A stretch of 64,000 nucleotides of DNA. It comes from Saccharothrix carnea. GTDB lineage: Bacteria > Actinomycetota > Actinomycetes > Mycobacteriales > Pseudonocardiaceae. Location: the NCBI RefSeq assembly GCF_003014735.1, contig NZ_PYAX01000001.1:1-64000 (forward strand), in the 5' to 3' direction. A program made the position numbers and the translations under genes. Below are positions 40,437 to 50,401 of the stretch, piece by piece. The notes beneath the pieces were generated by a model. It made no database searches and was not told where the DNA came from. It saw only the letters and a list, made by a program, of their open reading frames with translations. The stretch's first letter is position 1, and each line of letters begins with the position of its first letter.

Positions 40437-41141
40437 TCAGTGACCGCCGAGGTACGCCGCGCGCACCTGGGGGTCGTCCAGCAGCTCCGGTCCGGGTGCG
40501 CTCTTCACGACCCGGCCGGTTTCCAGCACGTACGCGCGGTGGGAGAGCTTCAGCGCCTGCTGCGCGTTCTGCTCGACCAGCAGCACGGTGGTACCGCGCT
40601 TGTTGATCTCCTTGATGATCTCGAAGATCTGCGCGATGAGCATGGGCGCGAGGCCCATCGACGGCTCGTCCAGCAGGAGCACCTTCGGCTTGGTCATCAA
40701 CGCCCGGCCGATGGCGATCATCTGCTGCTCGCCGCCGGACATCGTGCCGCCGAACTGGTTCTTGCGCTCCGCCAGCCGCGGGAACAGCTCGTAGACCTCG
40801 GCCAGGTCGGCGTCGAGCGCGTCCTTGCGGGTGTAGGCGCCCATCAGCAGGTTCTCCTGCACCGTCATGCCGGGGAACACGCCACGGCCTTCCGGTGACT
40901 GGCCGATGCCCGCGATGACCCGCTTGTGGCCGGGCATCTTGGAGATGTCCGCGCCGTTGAACAGCACCTGGCCGCTGGTCAGCGGGCGCAGCCCGGAGAT
41001 GGTCTTCAGCGTGGTCGTCTTGCCCGCGCCGTTGGCGCCGATGAGCGAGACGATCTCACCGTCCTCGACCTGCAGGCTGATGCCCTTGATCGCGGCGATC
41101 TTGCCGTAGTGGACGTGGATGTCCTTGATCTCAAGAAGCAT
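40437..41141 (-). CDS. livF: Branched-chain amino acid ABC transporter ATP-binding protein LivF
   Basis: The product is 234 residues, the standard LivF length. Motifs are intact: 'IGANGAGKTTTLKTISGLRP' (Walker A), 'GGTMSGGEQQMIAIGRALM' (signature), 'VLLLDEPSMGLAPMLI' (Walker B) and 'VLLVEQNAQQALKLSHRAYVLETGRVV', the family-specific end. It pairs with LivG to power uptake through LivHM. It overlaps livG by 11 bases and closes the livKHMGF operon. Confidence 0.95.
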   Translation of the reverse strand: MLLEIKDIHVHYGKIAAIKGISLQVEDGEIVSLIGANGAGKTTTLKTISGLRPLTSGQVLFNGADISKMPGHKRVIAGIGQSPEGRGVFPGMTVQENLLMGAYTRKDALDADLAEVYELFPRLAERKNQFGGTMSGGEQQMIAIGRALMTKPKVLLLDEPSMGLAPMLIAQIFEIIKEINKRGTTVLLVEQNAQQALKLSHRAYVLETGRVVKSAPGPELLDDPQVRAAYLGGH

Positions 41142-41903
41142 CTTCGGACACCCCCAGGTACGCCTCGATGACCTTCGGGTTGCTCTGCACCTCTTGCGGG
41201 AGCCCTTCTGCGATCAGCTGGCCGAAGTCCAGCACCGCCACGCGGTCGCTGACGCCCATGACCAGGCTCATGTCGTGCTCGATCAGCAGCACGGTCCGAC
41301 CGCTGTCGCGGATCTTGCGGATCAGCGCCTGCAGCGATTCCTTCTCGGCCGGGTTCATGCCGGCCGCGGGCTCGTCGAGCAGCAGCAGCTTCGGGTCCGT
41401 GGCCAGCGCGCGAGCGATCTCCAGCCGCCGCTGGTCGCCGTAGGGCAGGTTCTTCGCGGTCTCGCTCATCCGGCCGGGGATGCCGACGAAGTCGAGCAGC
41501 TCCCGGGCCAGCTCGCGGCCGCGCTTCTCCTCCTTACGGTGCCAGGGCAGGTTCAGCGTGGCGCCGATCGCACCGGTCTTGTGGTGCGCGTCCGCGCCCA
41601 CCATCACGTTCTCCAGCGCCGACATGTTGTGGAACAGCCGGATGTTCTGGAACGTGCGGGCGATGCCCTGCTTGGTGATCTTGAACCGCTTGGTGCCGTT
41701 GATCCGCTCGCCGTTGAACAGCACCTGGCCCTCGGTGGGCTGGTAGACGCCGGTGACCACGTTGAACACCGTGGTCTTGCCCGCGCCGTTGGGGCCGATC
41801 AGGGCGAAGATCTCGCCTTCGGCGATGCTGAGCTTCGCCTCGCGCAGGGCGACCACGCCGCCGAAGCGCATGGTCACGTTGTCCAGCTGAAGGGCGGGAG
41901 TGC

Positions 41904-41907
<4 letters not shown>
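41131..41907 (-). CDS. livG: Branched-chain amino acid ABC transporter ATP-binding protein LivG
   Basis: The product is 258 residues. The GTG at 41907 overlaps the livM stop as GTGA. 'ALIGPNGAGKTTVFNVVTGVYQPTEG' is Walker A, 'TFQNIRLFHNMSALENVMVG' the LivG-specific Q-loop region, 'YGDQRRLEIARAL' the signature (YGDQR in place of LSGGQ, normal for LivG), and 'LLLLDEPAAGMNPAE' Walker B. It is the partner ATPase of LivF. Confidence 0.95.
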
Positions 41908-43066
<1,159 letters not shown>

Positions 43067-43070
<4 letters not shown>

Positions 43071-44029
43071 GCGCGGGCCTTCTGCAGGGATTCGCCGAGG
43101 ATGCCGGTCGGTCGGAACATCAGCACGACCACCAGCACGGTGAACGCGATCACGTCCTTCCACTCCGAACCCAGGAAGATCGCGCCCCAGTTCTCGATGA
43201 GGCCGAGCACGATACCGCCGAGCAGGGCGCCGCGGAGATTGCCGATACCGCCGAGCACCGCCGCGGTGAACGCCTTGATGCCGAGCACGAAACCGACGTT
43301 GAAAACGGTGTTCTCGAACTCCATCAGGTACAGCGCGCCGGCCACGCCCGCCATCGCGCCGCCGAGCAGGAACGTGACCCGCACGATGTTGTCGATGCTG
43401 ACGCCCATCAGCACGGCGGCCTCGGGGTCCTGGGCGGTGGCGCGGATGCCGCGGCCGATCTTGGTCTTGTTCACCAGGCGGTCCAGCGCGATCATCATGA
43501 TGACCGCGGCGACCACGACGATGATGTGGTCGGTGCGGACGGCCGCGTTGCCGATGGTGAACACCGTGTCGCGGTCGACGATGCGCGCCGCGGACTGCTG
43601 GTTGCGCCCGGGCTTGCCGGTCAACCAGGGGATGATGACCAGTGCGAACAGCTCTTGCAGGAAGAGCGAGGCGCCGATCGCGGAGATCAGCGCGGTGAGC
43701 CGGGTGGCACCTTTTCTGCGCAGCGGCCGGTAGGCCACGAGCTCCAGCAGCATCGCGGCGCCGCCGGAGATCGCCGCGGACGCCACGATGATCAACAGCA
43801 TCACGCCGAACAGGGCGATCCCGGTCAGCGGCGACGCGGGCGCGATCGCCGTGATCACCACGAGCGACGTGAAGGTGCCGATCATGAAGATCTCGGAGTG
43901 CGCGAAGTTGATCAGACGCAGCACGCCGTAGACCATCGTGTAGCCGAGGGCGACGAGCGCGTAGATGGAGCCGAACACCAGTCCGCCCACCGTGCTGGGC
44001 AGGAACTGGTTGAGGAAATCATCAAGCAT
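43067..44029 (-). CDS. livH: Branched-chain amino acid ABC transporter permease LivH
   Basis: The product is 320 residues with about eight membrane segments. 'GSIYALVALGYTMVYGVLRLINFAHSEIFMIG' at 18-50 is the LivH hallmark, and 'GRGIRATAQDPEAAVLMGVSIDNIVRVTFLLGGAMAGVAG' holds the coupling motif. It is the first permease gene after the binding-protein gene, from which it is separated by 126 bases with a strong hairpin. Confidence 0.95.
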
Positions 44030-44080
44030 GACAGGTTTGCCTCACGAGACGGGCGGGGAGAGAAACTTCGCCATAGTGGT

Positions 44081-44121
44081 GGGGAGCGGGAGCTGTCGTT
44101 CCCACGACACTCCCGCTCCCC
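44081..44121 (-). terminator. Intercistronic hairpin between livK and livH
   Basis: A perfect 12-bp G/C stem (GGGGAGCGGGAG at 44081-44092 with 44110-44121, 17-base loop) follows the livK stop. Such hairpins lower downstream transcription or protect the 3' end, giving more binding protein than permease. Confidence 0.75.
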
Positions 44122-44155
44122 AGCGCGCCTAGCTTGCTACCTGATCCGTCCCGGA

Positions 44156-45331
44156 TCAGCCCTCGAGCTTCGCTTCCTCCGCGGCACCCAGCAGCTTCAC
44201 CTTGCCGTCGACGACCTGGTAGATGAAGATCGCGTTGTTCTCGGGCTCGCCGTTGGCCTTGAACTTGATCGGCTTGGAGGCACCCTCGAAGCTGACGCTC
44301 TTCAGGAACTCGTTGATCTTCTCGCCGGTGGTGTGGCCCGCCTCGACGGCCTTGATGAACGCGGTCGCGGCGTCGTAGCCCTCGGTGGCGTAGATCGCCG
44401 GGTCGACGTTGGCGCTCTTCTTGTAGTTGTCGAAGAACGTCTTGAGCGCGCCGGTCACGTCGGGCGTCGGGATGTTGCACGGGCAGGCGAGGACGGCGCC
44501 CTCGGCCGCCTCCGGGCCCGCGCCGGTGACGAGCTGCTGGTCGAGCGAGCCGTCACCGGAGGCGAACGTGGCCTTCACACCACCGTCGCGCAGCTGCTTG
44601 AGCAGCCGGCCGGCCTGCGCGTAGTAACCACCGAACACGATCACGTCGGGGTTCGCCGCGGCGACCTTCGTGACCGTGGAGGAGTAGTCGGACGCGTCCT
44701 TGGCGAACTTGTCGCGCTCGACCGTGACGTTCGACTTCTCGAACGACTCGGCGACGGCGTCGGCCAGGCCGACGCTGTACTCCTGGTCGTCGGACAGGAC
44801 GAACGCCTTCTTCGGGCTCTTCGCCTGCACCAGGAAGTCGGCGATGCCGGGGCCCTGGTCGGCGTCGTTCGCGACGACGCGGTGCCAGTAGGTCCAGCCG
44901 TTCTCCGCGAGACCGGGGTTCGTGGCCGAAGGCGAGACGCTGGGGATCTTGCTCTCTTCGAGCTGCTGGCCGATGGCCTTGGACTCACCGGAGAAGGCCG
45001 GGCCGATGAGGGCCACGATCTTGTCCTGGGTGATGGCCTTCGTGATCAACGAAGTGGCCTGGTCGGCCTTGCCCTGGCTGTCGTACTGGACCAGCTCGAT
45101 CTTGACCTTGGGGTTCTTGGCGTTGTACTCCTCAACCGCCATCACGGCCCCGTTCCGGGGCGGGATCACGATCGCCGCGTTCTCGCCGGTGAGGTCACCC
45201 ATGAACCCGATCTTGACCGAGGTGACGTCGCCACCCGCTTCGCCACCGCCGCCGCCTCCAGCGCAAGCCGCGAGCACCAGCGACGTAGCCGCCGCCAGCG
45301 CCAGAACTCGGCCGAGTCGTGCTCCTGACAC
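44156..45331 (-). CDS. livK: Branched-chain amino acid ABC transporter substrate-binding lipoprotein
   Basis: The product is 391 residues. The GTG at 45331 is chosen because GGGAGG lies 7 bases upstream; earlier ATGs have no such site. A lipoprotein signal (GRVLALAAATSLVLAACAGG) is followed by a Gly-rich linker and a type I periplasmic-binding fold: 'VKIGFMGDLTGENAAIVIPPRNGAVMAVEEYNAKNP', 'ALIGPAFSGESKAIGQQLEESKIPSVSPSATNPGL', 'FVLSDDQEYSVGLADAVAESF'. It captures the amino acid outside the membrane for LivHMGF. Exact specificity cannot be read from sequence. Confidence 0.93.
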   Translation of the reverse strand: MSGARLGRVLALAAATSLVLAACAGGGGGGEAGGDVTSVKIGFMGDLTGENAAIVIPPRNGAVMAVEEYNAKNPKVKIELVQYDSQGKADQATSLITKAITQDKIVALIGPAFSGESKAIGQQLEESKIPSVSPSATNPGLAENGWTYWHRVVANDADQGPGIADFLVQAKSPKKAFVLSDDQEYSVGLADAVAESFEKSNVTVERDKFAKDASDYSSTVTKVAAANPDVIVFGGYYAQAGRLLKQLRDGGVKATFASGDGSLDQQLVTGAGPEAAEGAVLACPCNIPTPDVTGALKTFFDNYKKSANVDPAIYATEGYDAATAFIKAVEAGHTTGEKINEFLKSVSFEGASKPIKFKANGEPENNAIFIYQVVDGKVKLLGAAEEAKLEG

Positions 45332-45609
45332 CGGAATACCTCCCATGACACCAACCATCCCGCCGGTAGGCGGAGCCCTCACACGAGGGCGTGGGTTAGG
45401 GCAGGAACGTAGCTTCAGTTGAACTCGGTGAACAGGTGGTCTTACTGCTCTGTGTCCACATCGTGACGGTTGTCACGGGGAAATGCCCCCGCGTTAACAA
45501 GCTTAAATCCAGCTCAAATAGCCGCAGGTCACAACGCCAATGCGAACAGTAACCGAGAATGACCAGACCGACTGTCCGATACTCGAACGTGTATCACTCG
45601 CGGGGATAC
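45332..45609 (-). promoter_or_regulatory. liv operon promoter region (no gene seen)
   Basis: This 278-base spacer is AT-richer than its surroundings, especially 45480-45600, and contains no credible coding frame. It should hold the livK promoter and any amino-acid-responsive site; no clear palindrome was found. Confidence 0.4.
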
Positions 45610-46215
45610 TCAGCCGAAGTTTTCGATGACGGCTTCGGCCACTGCCTTCATGGTGGTGCGCCGATCCATGGCGGTGCGCTGCACCCAGCGGAATGCCTCG
45701 GGCTCCGACAGACCCTGCTTGGTCATCAGCAATCCCTTGGCGCGCTCGACGACCTTGCGCGTCTCCAGCCGCTCGGTCAGCCCGGCGACCTCGTTCTCCA
45801 GCGCCTGCAGCTCCGCGAACCGGCTCATCGCCAGCTCGATCGCGGGCACCAGGTCGCGCTTGGCGAACGGCTTGACCAGGTACGCCATCGCGCCCGCGTC
45901 ACGTGCGCGCTCCACCAGGTCGCGCTGGCTGAACGCGGTGAGGATGACCACCGGCGCGATGCGCTTGCCCGCGATCACCGACGCGGCCTCGATGCCGTCG
46001 ACCTTGGGCATCTTCACGTCCATGATCACCAGGTCGGGCCGCAGCTCGGTGGCCAGCGTGACCGCCTCGTCGCCATCGGCGGCCTGGCCGGCCACCTCGT
46101 ACCCCTCTTCGCGCAGCATCTCGACCAGGTCGAGGCGGATGAGGGCTTCGTCCTCGGCCACGAGCACGCGCCGGGGCGCGACCTCGGGCTGGGCCTCGGC
46201 AGCCTGATGGGTCAC
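45610..46215 (-). CDS. pdtaR: PdtaR-type response regulator with ANTAR RNA-binding domain
   Basis: The product is 201 residues. The receiver domain (15-130) has the phospho-acceptor Asp in 'PDLVIMDVKMPKVDG', 'VLVAEDEALIRLDL' at the acidic pocket, and Thr and Lys in 'ILTAFSQRD' and 'YLVKPF'. The ANTAR domain (145-200) shows 'RKVVERAKGLLMTKQGLSEPEAFRWVQRTAMDRRTTMKAVAEAVI'. ANTAR proteins bind paired hairpins in nascent RNA and prevent termination. The GTG start has AGGAGG 7 bases upstream. The cognate kinase (PdtaS-like) is not in the window. A liv operon next to this gene is also seen in streptomycetes. Confidence 0.93.
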   Translation of the reverse strand: MTHQAAEAQPEVAPRRVLVAEDEALIRLDLVEMLREEGYEVAGQAADGDEAVTLATELRPDLVIMDVKMPKVDGIEAASVIAGKRIAPVVILTAFSQRDLVERARDAGAMAYLVKPFAKRDLVPAIELAMSRFAELQALENEVAGLTERLETRKVVERAKGLLMTKQGLSEPEAFRWVQRTAMDRRTTMKAVAEAVIENFG

Positions 46216-46387
46216 CGGGGTCCTCCTGACACTCTGACGGCGGCTCGACGCGGTCGCGTCGGACGAAACCGCAGTCTACCGGCGTGCACCGCGCCGTCCG
46301 CCCGCTTGGGCCGTGATCACGGCCACCGGCGAGGACTTCGTCGGTTCGGACGGCTCCGCTGGTCCGAACGCCGTGGGTGAACACCTC

Positions 46388-46412
46388 CCCGGGCAGGTGT
46401 CACCCGCCCGGG
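46388..46412 (-). terminator. Hairpin terminator
   Basis: CCCGGGC at 46388-46394 pairs with GCCCGGG at 46406-46412 (11-base loop), just after the stop of the minus-strand gene at 46422. Confidence 0.55.
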
Positions 46413-46421
46413 GGGTGCGGC

Positions 46422-47384
46422 TCACTTGACGGCCTGCGGCGGTTCCCACCAGCCCGTGACGCCCTCCGGCCACTCCATCGCGGCCAGTGCGGGCTCGTGC
46501 TCGGGGTCCGGTCCGTCGACCTCGCGCAGGAACAGGTCGTACCAGCCGGTGGACAGCCCGAGGCCGCCGCCCGCGCTGGGGGTCTCCACCGCGCCGGGCA
46601 GGCCGAACACGGGGTGCAGCAGCTGGTCGGCGACCTTCGGCACGCCCAGGCTCGCGGGCCACTCCACCCACCACCGGTCGCCCTGCGCCAGCGCACGCAC
46701 CCACGGCGCCGCGCTGAACAGGTGGTAGCGGCGCAGCACGGCGCTGCCCACACCGGTCGGGTACGGCGTCTCGGCCAGGTGGTCGCGCTCGACGGCGGCG
46801 AGCGGGCCGTCGACGAACGCGGCGTTCAGCCCGCGGCCCTTGAGCAGGGTGCGCACGTACTTCATGCCGTCCGCCCAGGCCCGCTCGTCCACGCCCGCGA
46901 GGTGCACGGCCGCGTCCAGCCCGACCAGCCGCAGCTCCACCGAGCGCGGGTGGTGGGTGACGCGCAGCCCGGCCACGCCCGCCACCCACGAGTCGTCGTG
47001 GCGCGGCAGCAGCTCGTACAGCAGCGGCCCGAGGGCGTGGTCGGTGAGGTGCACGCGCGGGTGCCTGCCCGGTTCGACGGTGCGGAACGCGTGCGCCGGG
47101 CGCAGCATGCTCGCGGGCGGGCGCAGTTGCAGGTGCAGGCCCGCGTCGATGCCCGCCTTGAGCAGCACGCACTCCAGCGCGCGCTGGTCGTCCTCCTCGG
47201 CGTCGGGCAGGAACAGGCCGCGCACGTCGGCCTCGCCGCGCAGGGCGTCGACCACGCGTTCGCGGCGGTCGTCGGGCAGGTCGTGCAGCACGGCCTTCAC
47301 CGCGGGCACGGCCTGGGTGAGGTTCTCGCCGGTGTAGCGCCGGCGGAGGTCGACCAGCTGTTCGGTCAACGATGATCGCGCCAT
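46422..47384 (-). CDS. Uncharacterised 320-residue protein
   Basis: The product is cytoplasmic, with no signal peptide or membrane segment. It opens 'MARSSLTEQLVDLRRRYTGENLTQAVPAVKAVLHDLPDDRRERVVDALRGEADVRGLFLPDAEEDDQRALECVLLKAGIDAGLHLQLRPPASML', a helical region, and continues with a beta-rich middle (HPRSVELRLVGLDAAVHLAG) and Trp-rich C-terminal part (GDRWWVEWPASLG, EGVTGWWEPP). I did not recognise a family. Codon use matches its neighbours. Helices at the N-terminus resemble partner-binding domains, but that is a guess. Confidence 0.6.
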   Translation of the reverse strand: MARSSLTEQLVDLRRRYTGENLTQAVPAVKAVLHDLPDDRRERVVDALRGEADVRGLFLPDAEEDDQRALECVLLKAGIDAGLHLQLRPPASMLRPAHAFRTVEPGRHPRVHLTDHALGPLLYELLPRHDDSWVAGVAGLRVTHHPRSVELRLVGLDAAVHLAGVDERAWADGMKYVRTLLKGRGLNAAFVDGPLAAVERDHLAETPYPTGVGSAVLRRYHLFSAAPWVRALAQGDRWWVEWPASLGVPKVADQLLHPVFGLPGAVETPSAGGGLGLSTGWYDLFLREVDGPDPEHEPALAAMEWPEGVTGWWEPPQAVK

Positions 47385-47574
47385 GGCAGTCCTCGCTCCC
47401 GCCGCCCGGCTCGGCGCAACAAGGACGCGTCACGCGTCGTTCAACGGACTTCGGTGATACCCCGTGAGCAGGGGTGCCTTCACCCCGCGGCGGATCACGC
47501 CACCCGTTGCCGGGGAGTGGCTCCAGCCTCACGTCTGCCCACACACGCCGGTTCCGACCATAGCAAAACGGGTT

Positions 47575-48180
47575 CTACAGCGACGGCACCCGCACGATCA
47601 GGCGGTAGTGGGCGGTCGTGCGGAACCCGTCGCTGCGGCCGTCGATCAGCAGGTCGTGCTCGCCGGGCGACAACGGCGGGATGCGCACCCACAGCCCGCA
47701 CGCGTAGGTGCGGAACGTGCCTTGCTCGCCGGTCACCGCGTTGTCCTCGGTGCCGCGGAACGTGATCCGGTCCGGCCCGAGGCGTCGCACGTCCTGCGGT
47801 CGCCCGTCGAGCGTGACCTCGCCGTAGGCGTTCTCGGCGGTGCCGGCGCAGGCGTCCGCGGTGTCGGCGGTGTCGGCGGTGTGGTTGACCACGGGCCCGA
47901 CGAGCTCGCGGTCGGCGGGCACCTCGCAGGTGCGCTCCACCGCGCCGCCGAACGTGCCCGCGACGAACCACAGGTCCGCCGGCTGGTCCACCGCGCAGAA
48001 CTCGCCGGTGTCGTCGGTGACCGGGTTGCGGCTGTTCGGGCTGGACGCGGCCCAGGTCCACCAGCGCGCCTGCACGCCGTCCGGTTCGGGAGCCGGTGCG
48101 CCGGGCACCGCCGAGGTGCAGCCGGCGAGCAGCGCGACGAGGACTGCCGGCGACAATCGGAGCACGGCGCATGATGACAC
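47575..48180 (-). CDS. Secreted lipoprotein
   Basis: The product is 201 residues from the GTG at 48180, or 196 from the GTG at 48165. The signal 'VLRLSPAVLVALLAGC' ends in a lipobox Cys. The mature protein has four Cys (two likely disulphides), 'WWTWAASSPNSRNPVTDDTG' near the start, and 'YACGLWVRIPPLSPGEHDLLIDGRSDGFRTTAHYRLIV' as a beta-sandwich end. This general layout occurs in actinobacterial surface lipoproteins of unknown role. It is divergent from a TPP-enzyme gene. Confidence 0.65.
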   Translation of the reverse strand: MSSCAVLRLSPAVLVALLAGCTSAVPGAPAPEPDGVQARWWTWAASSPNSRNPVTDDTGEFCAVDQPADLWFVAGTFGGAVERTCEVPADRELVGPVVNHTADTADTADACAGTAENAYGEVTLDGRPQDVRRLGPDRITFRGTEDNAVTGEQGTFRTYACGLWVRIPPLSPGEHDLLIDGRSDGFRTTAHYRLIVRVPSL

Positions 48181-48215
48181 GACCGGGTGACGTTGCCCGC
48201 GAGGCCGCGCGTCCC

Positions 48216-48221
48216 TAGCGT
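48216..48221 (+). promoter_or_regulatory. -10 box, leaderless promoter of the TPP-enzyme gene
   Basis: TAGCGT lies 7 bases before the ATG at 48229; no ribosome-binding site is seen. Confidence 0.5.
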
Positions 48222-48228
48222 CTGGCTC

Positions 48229-49812
48229 ATGGTGAGCGGGGCGGAGCGGTTGCTGGGTGTGCTGGCCGCGCACGGCGTCGAGGTCGTGTTCGGGTTGCCC
48301 GGCGTGCACAACCTGCCCGTGTGGGAGGCGCTGCGGACCTCCGGCATCCGGCTGGTCGGCGTCCGGCACGAGCAGACCGCGGTGTACGCGGCGGACGGAT
48401 ACGCCCGCGCCACCGGCAGGCTGGGCGTCGCGCTGGTGACGACCGGGCCGGGCGCGGCGAACTGCCTGGGCGCGACCGGCGAGGCGTACGCGTCGGGGTC
48501 GCCGGTGCTGGTGATCGCCACCGACATCCCGTCCACGCTGCGCCGTCCCGGCGAGTACCGGGGCACGCTGCACGAGACGCGGGACCAGCGGGCGATGTTC
48601 CTGCCGGTGGTGAAGGGCGGCTGGACGCTGCGGGCGGCCGAGTCGGTCGGCATCTACGCCGACAGCGCCGCGCTGCTGGCCACCGCCGCCCCGCAGGGAC
48701 CGGTGTACCTGGGCGTGCCGACCGACTTCCTCACCGCCGACGCGGGCGTGTGGAACCGGATCCCGACCCGTGCGCCGTCGGTGCCGGACGTGACGGCGGG
48801 CGTCGAGCTGGTGGCGGCTGCCGAACGACCGCTGATCTGGGCGGGCGGCGGCGCGGCGCGGTCGGGCGCGGGTGCGGCGGTCGGCGGGTTGGCCTCGCGC
48901 ATCGGCGCGCCGATCGTCACCACCTACGGCGCGCGCGGGCTGGTCGACCACCCGCACGTGGTGCACGGTCCCGTGCACCTGCCGGAGGTCGGCGCGCTGT
49001 GGGACGAGGCCGACCTGGTCATCGGGGTGGGCAGCGACTTCGACGGGATGATGACGCAGAACTGGCGGCAGCCCGCGCCGCCCCGGCTGCTGAACGTCAA
49101 CGTCGAGGCGATCCGCAACTACCGGCCGGACGTGACGCTGCGCGGTGACGCGCGGATGGTGGTGTCGGCGCTGGCCGCCGCCGTGCCCGAGCGGCCGGAC
49201 ACCGGCGTGGCCGAGCGGGTCGCCGAGCTGAACGACCTGGTGCGCAAGGCGGTGGAGGCCGACGAGCCGCGCGCGGTGCCGTTGCTGGAGGCGCTGGAAG
49301 GTCACCGGGTGGTGGCCGACATGTGCGTGGCCGGGTACTGGGTCGGCGGGTTCGGCCGGATCACCCGGCCCCGCGGCCTGGCGTACCCGGTGGGGTGGGG
49401 CACGCTCGGCTTCGGCTTCCCCGCCGCGCTGGGTGCCGCCGTGACCGGGCGGGTGGTGGCCGTGTGCGGTGACGGCGGTTTCCTGTTCGCCGTGGGTGAC
49501 CTGGCCACCGCCGCGCAGGAGCAGCTGCCGGTGACCGTGGTGCTGGTGGACGACGGCGGGTACGGGATGCTGCGGCACGACCAGGTGCGGGCCGGGCACG
49601 AGCCGTTCGGTGTGGACCTGCGGTCGCCGGACTTCGTCGCGCTGGCCCGCAGCTTCGGTGTCGAGGCGTCCGATGTGGACGGTTTCGGCCGGGACTTCCG
49701 GTCCCGGCTGGACGACTACGCCGCGCGGTCCGGGCCGAACGTGCTCGTGGTGCGCGCGGCGGCGCTGAAACCACCGGTCAACACGTCGCCGCGCTGGTAT
49801 CGGGCGGCGTAG
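48229..49812 (+). CDS. Thiamine-pyrophosphate-dependent enzyme (acetolactate-synthase-like)
   Basis: The product is 527 residues with the three-domain layout of the family. The catalytic Glu is in 'LVGVRHEQTAVYAADGYARATG' near residue 48. The central domain has 'RPLIWAGGGAARSGAGAAVGGLASRIGAPIVTTYGARG'. The C-terminal domain carries 'VVAVCGDGGFLFAVGDLATAAQEQLPVTVVLVDDGGYGM', the GDG-to-NN motif with Asp-Asp in place of Asn-Asn. It most resembles acetolactate synthases and benzoylformate decarboxylases. There is no regulatory-subunit gene nearby, so it is probably catabolic. Substrate not determined. Confidence 0.87.
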   Translation: MVSGAERLLGVLAAHGVEVVFGLPGVHNLPVWEALRTSGIRLVGVRHEQTAVYAADGYARATGRLGVALVTTGPGAANCLGATGEAYASGSPVLVIATDIPSTLRRPGEYRGTLHETRDQRAMFLPVVKGGWTLRAAESVGIYADSAALLATAAPQGPVYLGVPTDFLTADAGVWNRIPTRAPSVPDVTAGVELVAAAERPLIWAGGGAARSGAGAAVGGLASRIGAPIVTTYGARGLVDHPHVVHGPVHLPEVGALWDEADLVIGVGSDFDGMMTQNWRQPAPPRLLNVNVEAIRNYRPDVTLRGDARMVVSALAAAVPERPDTGVAERVAELNDLVRKAVEADEPRAVPLLEALEGHRVVADMCVAGYWVGGFGRITRPRGLAYPVGWGTLGFGFPAALGAAVTGRVVAVCGDGGFLFAVGDLATAAQEQLPVTVVLVDDGGYGMLRHDQVRAGHEPFGVDLRSPDFVALARSFGVEASDVDGFGRDFRSRLDDYAARSGPNVLVVRAAALKPPVNTSPRWYRAA

Positions 49813-49828
49813 CGCGTCCCGGATCCCC

Positions 49829-49834
49829 TAGGGT
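49829..49834 (+). promoter_or_regulatory. -10 box, leaderless promoter of the DinB gene
   Basis: TAGGGT lies 7 bases before the ATG at 49842. Confidence 0.5.
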
Positions 49835-49841
49835 GTCGAAC

Positions 49842-50351
49842 ATGAGTTCGAATCAACGCGTGTGGCCCGCGGCGGACGCTCACGACGAGCTGCGGTTGAT
49901 GACCGAGTTCCTGACCTTCCTGCGCCTGACGGCCGTGTCGAAGGTGGAGGGCCTGAGCTGGGAGGACGCCTCGGCCACGCCGATCCCGACGTCACCGGTG
50001 GTGAGCGCGCTCGGCGTGCTGCGGCACCTGACGGCGGTCGAGCGGTGGTGGTTGTCGATCGAGGCGGGTGGCGTGGAGCTGCCGTCGCTGTGGGGTGAGG
50101 ACGCGGACGCGTCGTGGCGCTTGCACGAGGGTGACACGGTCGAGTCGGTCATCGCCGAGTACCGCGCCGAGTGGGAGCGGTCGGCCGACGCGCTGCGCGG
50201 GCTCGGCCCGGACGACCTGACGCGCGGCGACCACGACGGCAAGGGGCGGACCGTGCGCTGGGTCCTCGCCCACCTGGTGCAGGAGACCGGCAGGCACGTC
50301 GGCCACCTGGACTTCCTGCGCGAGCTGGCGGACGGGGAGAAGGGCGAGTAA
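49842..50351 (+). CDS. DinB/DUF664 family protein
   Basis: The product is 169 residues, a four-helix-bundle protein with a metal-binding His triad. The His residues are visible in 'LGVLRHLTAVERWW' near residue 50 and in 'WVLAHLVQETGRHVGHLDFLRE' near 140-160. Family members include mycothiol- or bacillithiol-dependent S-transferases, and mycothiol is expected in this group of bacteria. It is followed by a CoA-transferase gene 50 bases away. Substrate unknown. Confidence 0.87.
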   Translation: MSSNQRVWPAADAHDELRLMTEFLTFLRLTAVSKVEGLSWEDASATPIPTSPVVSALGVLRHLTAVERWWLSIEAGGVELPSLWGEDADASWRLHEGDTVESVIAEYRAEWERSADALRGLGPDDLTRGDHDGKGRTVRWVLAHLVQETGRHVGHLDFLRELADGEKGE

Positions 50352-50401
50352 CCCGGTGGCACGGGTCGAGGCGGTCGGGCTGGTGGGATCGGGAGGTCGG
50401 C

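Noticed and set aside
48181..49599. Extension of the lipoprotein frame under the TPP-enzyme gene
   Set aside because: The extension has shadow composition; the lipoprotein signal begins at 48180 or 48165.
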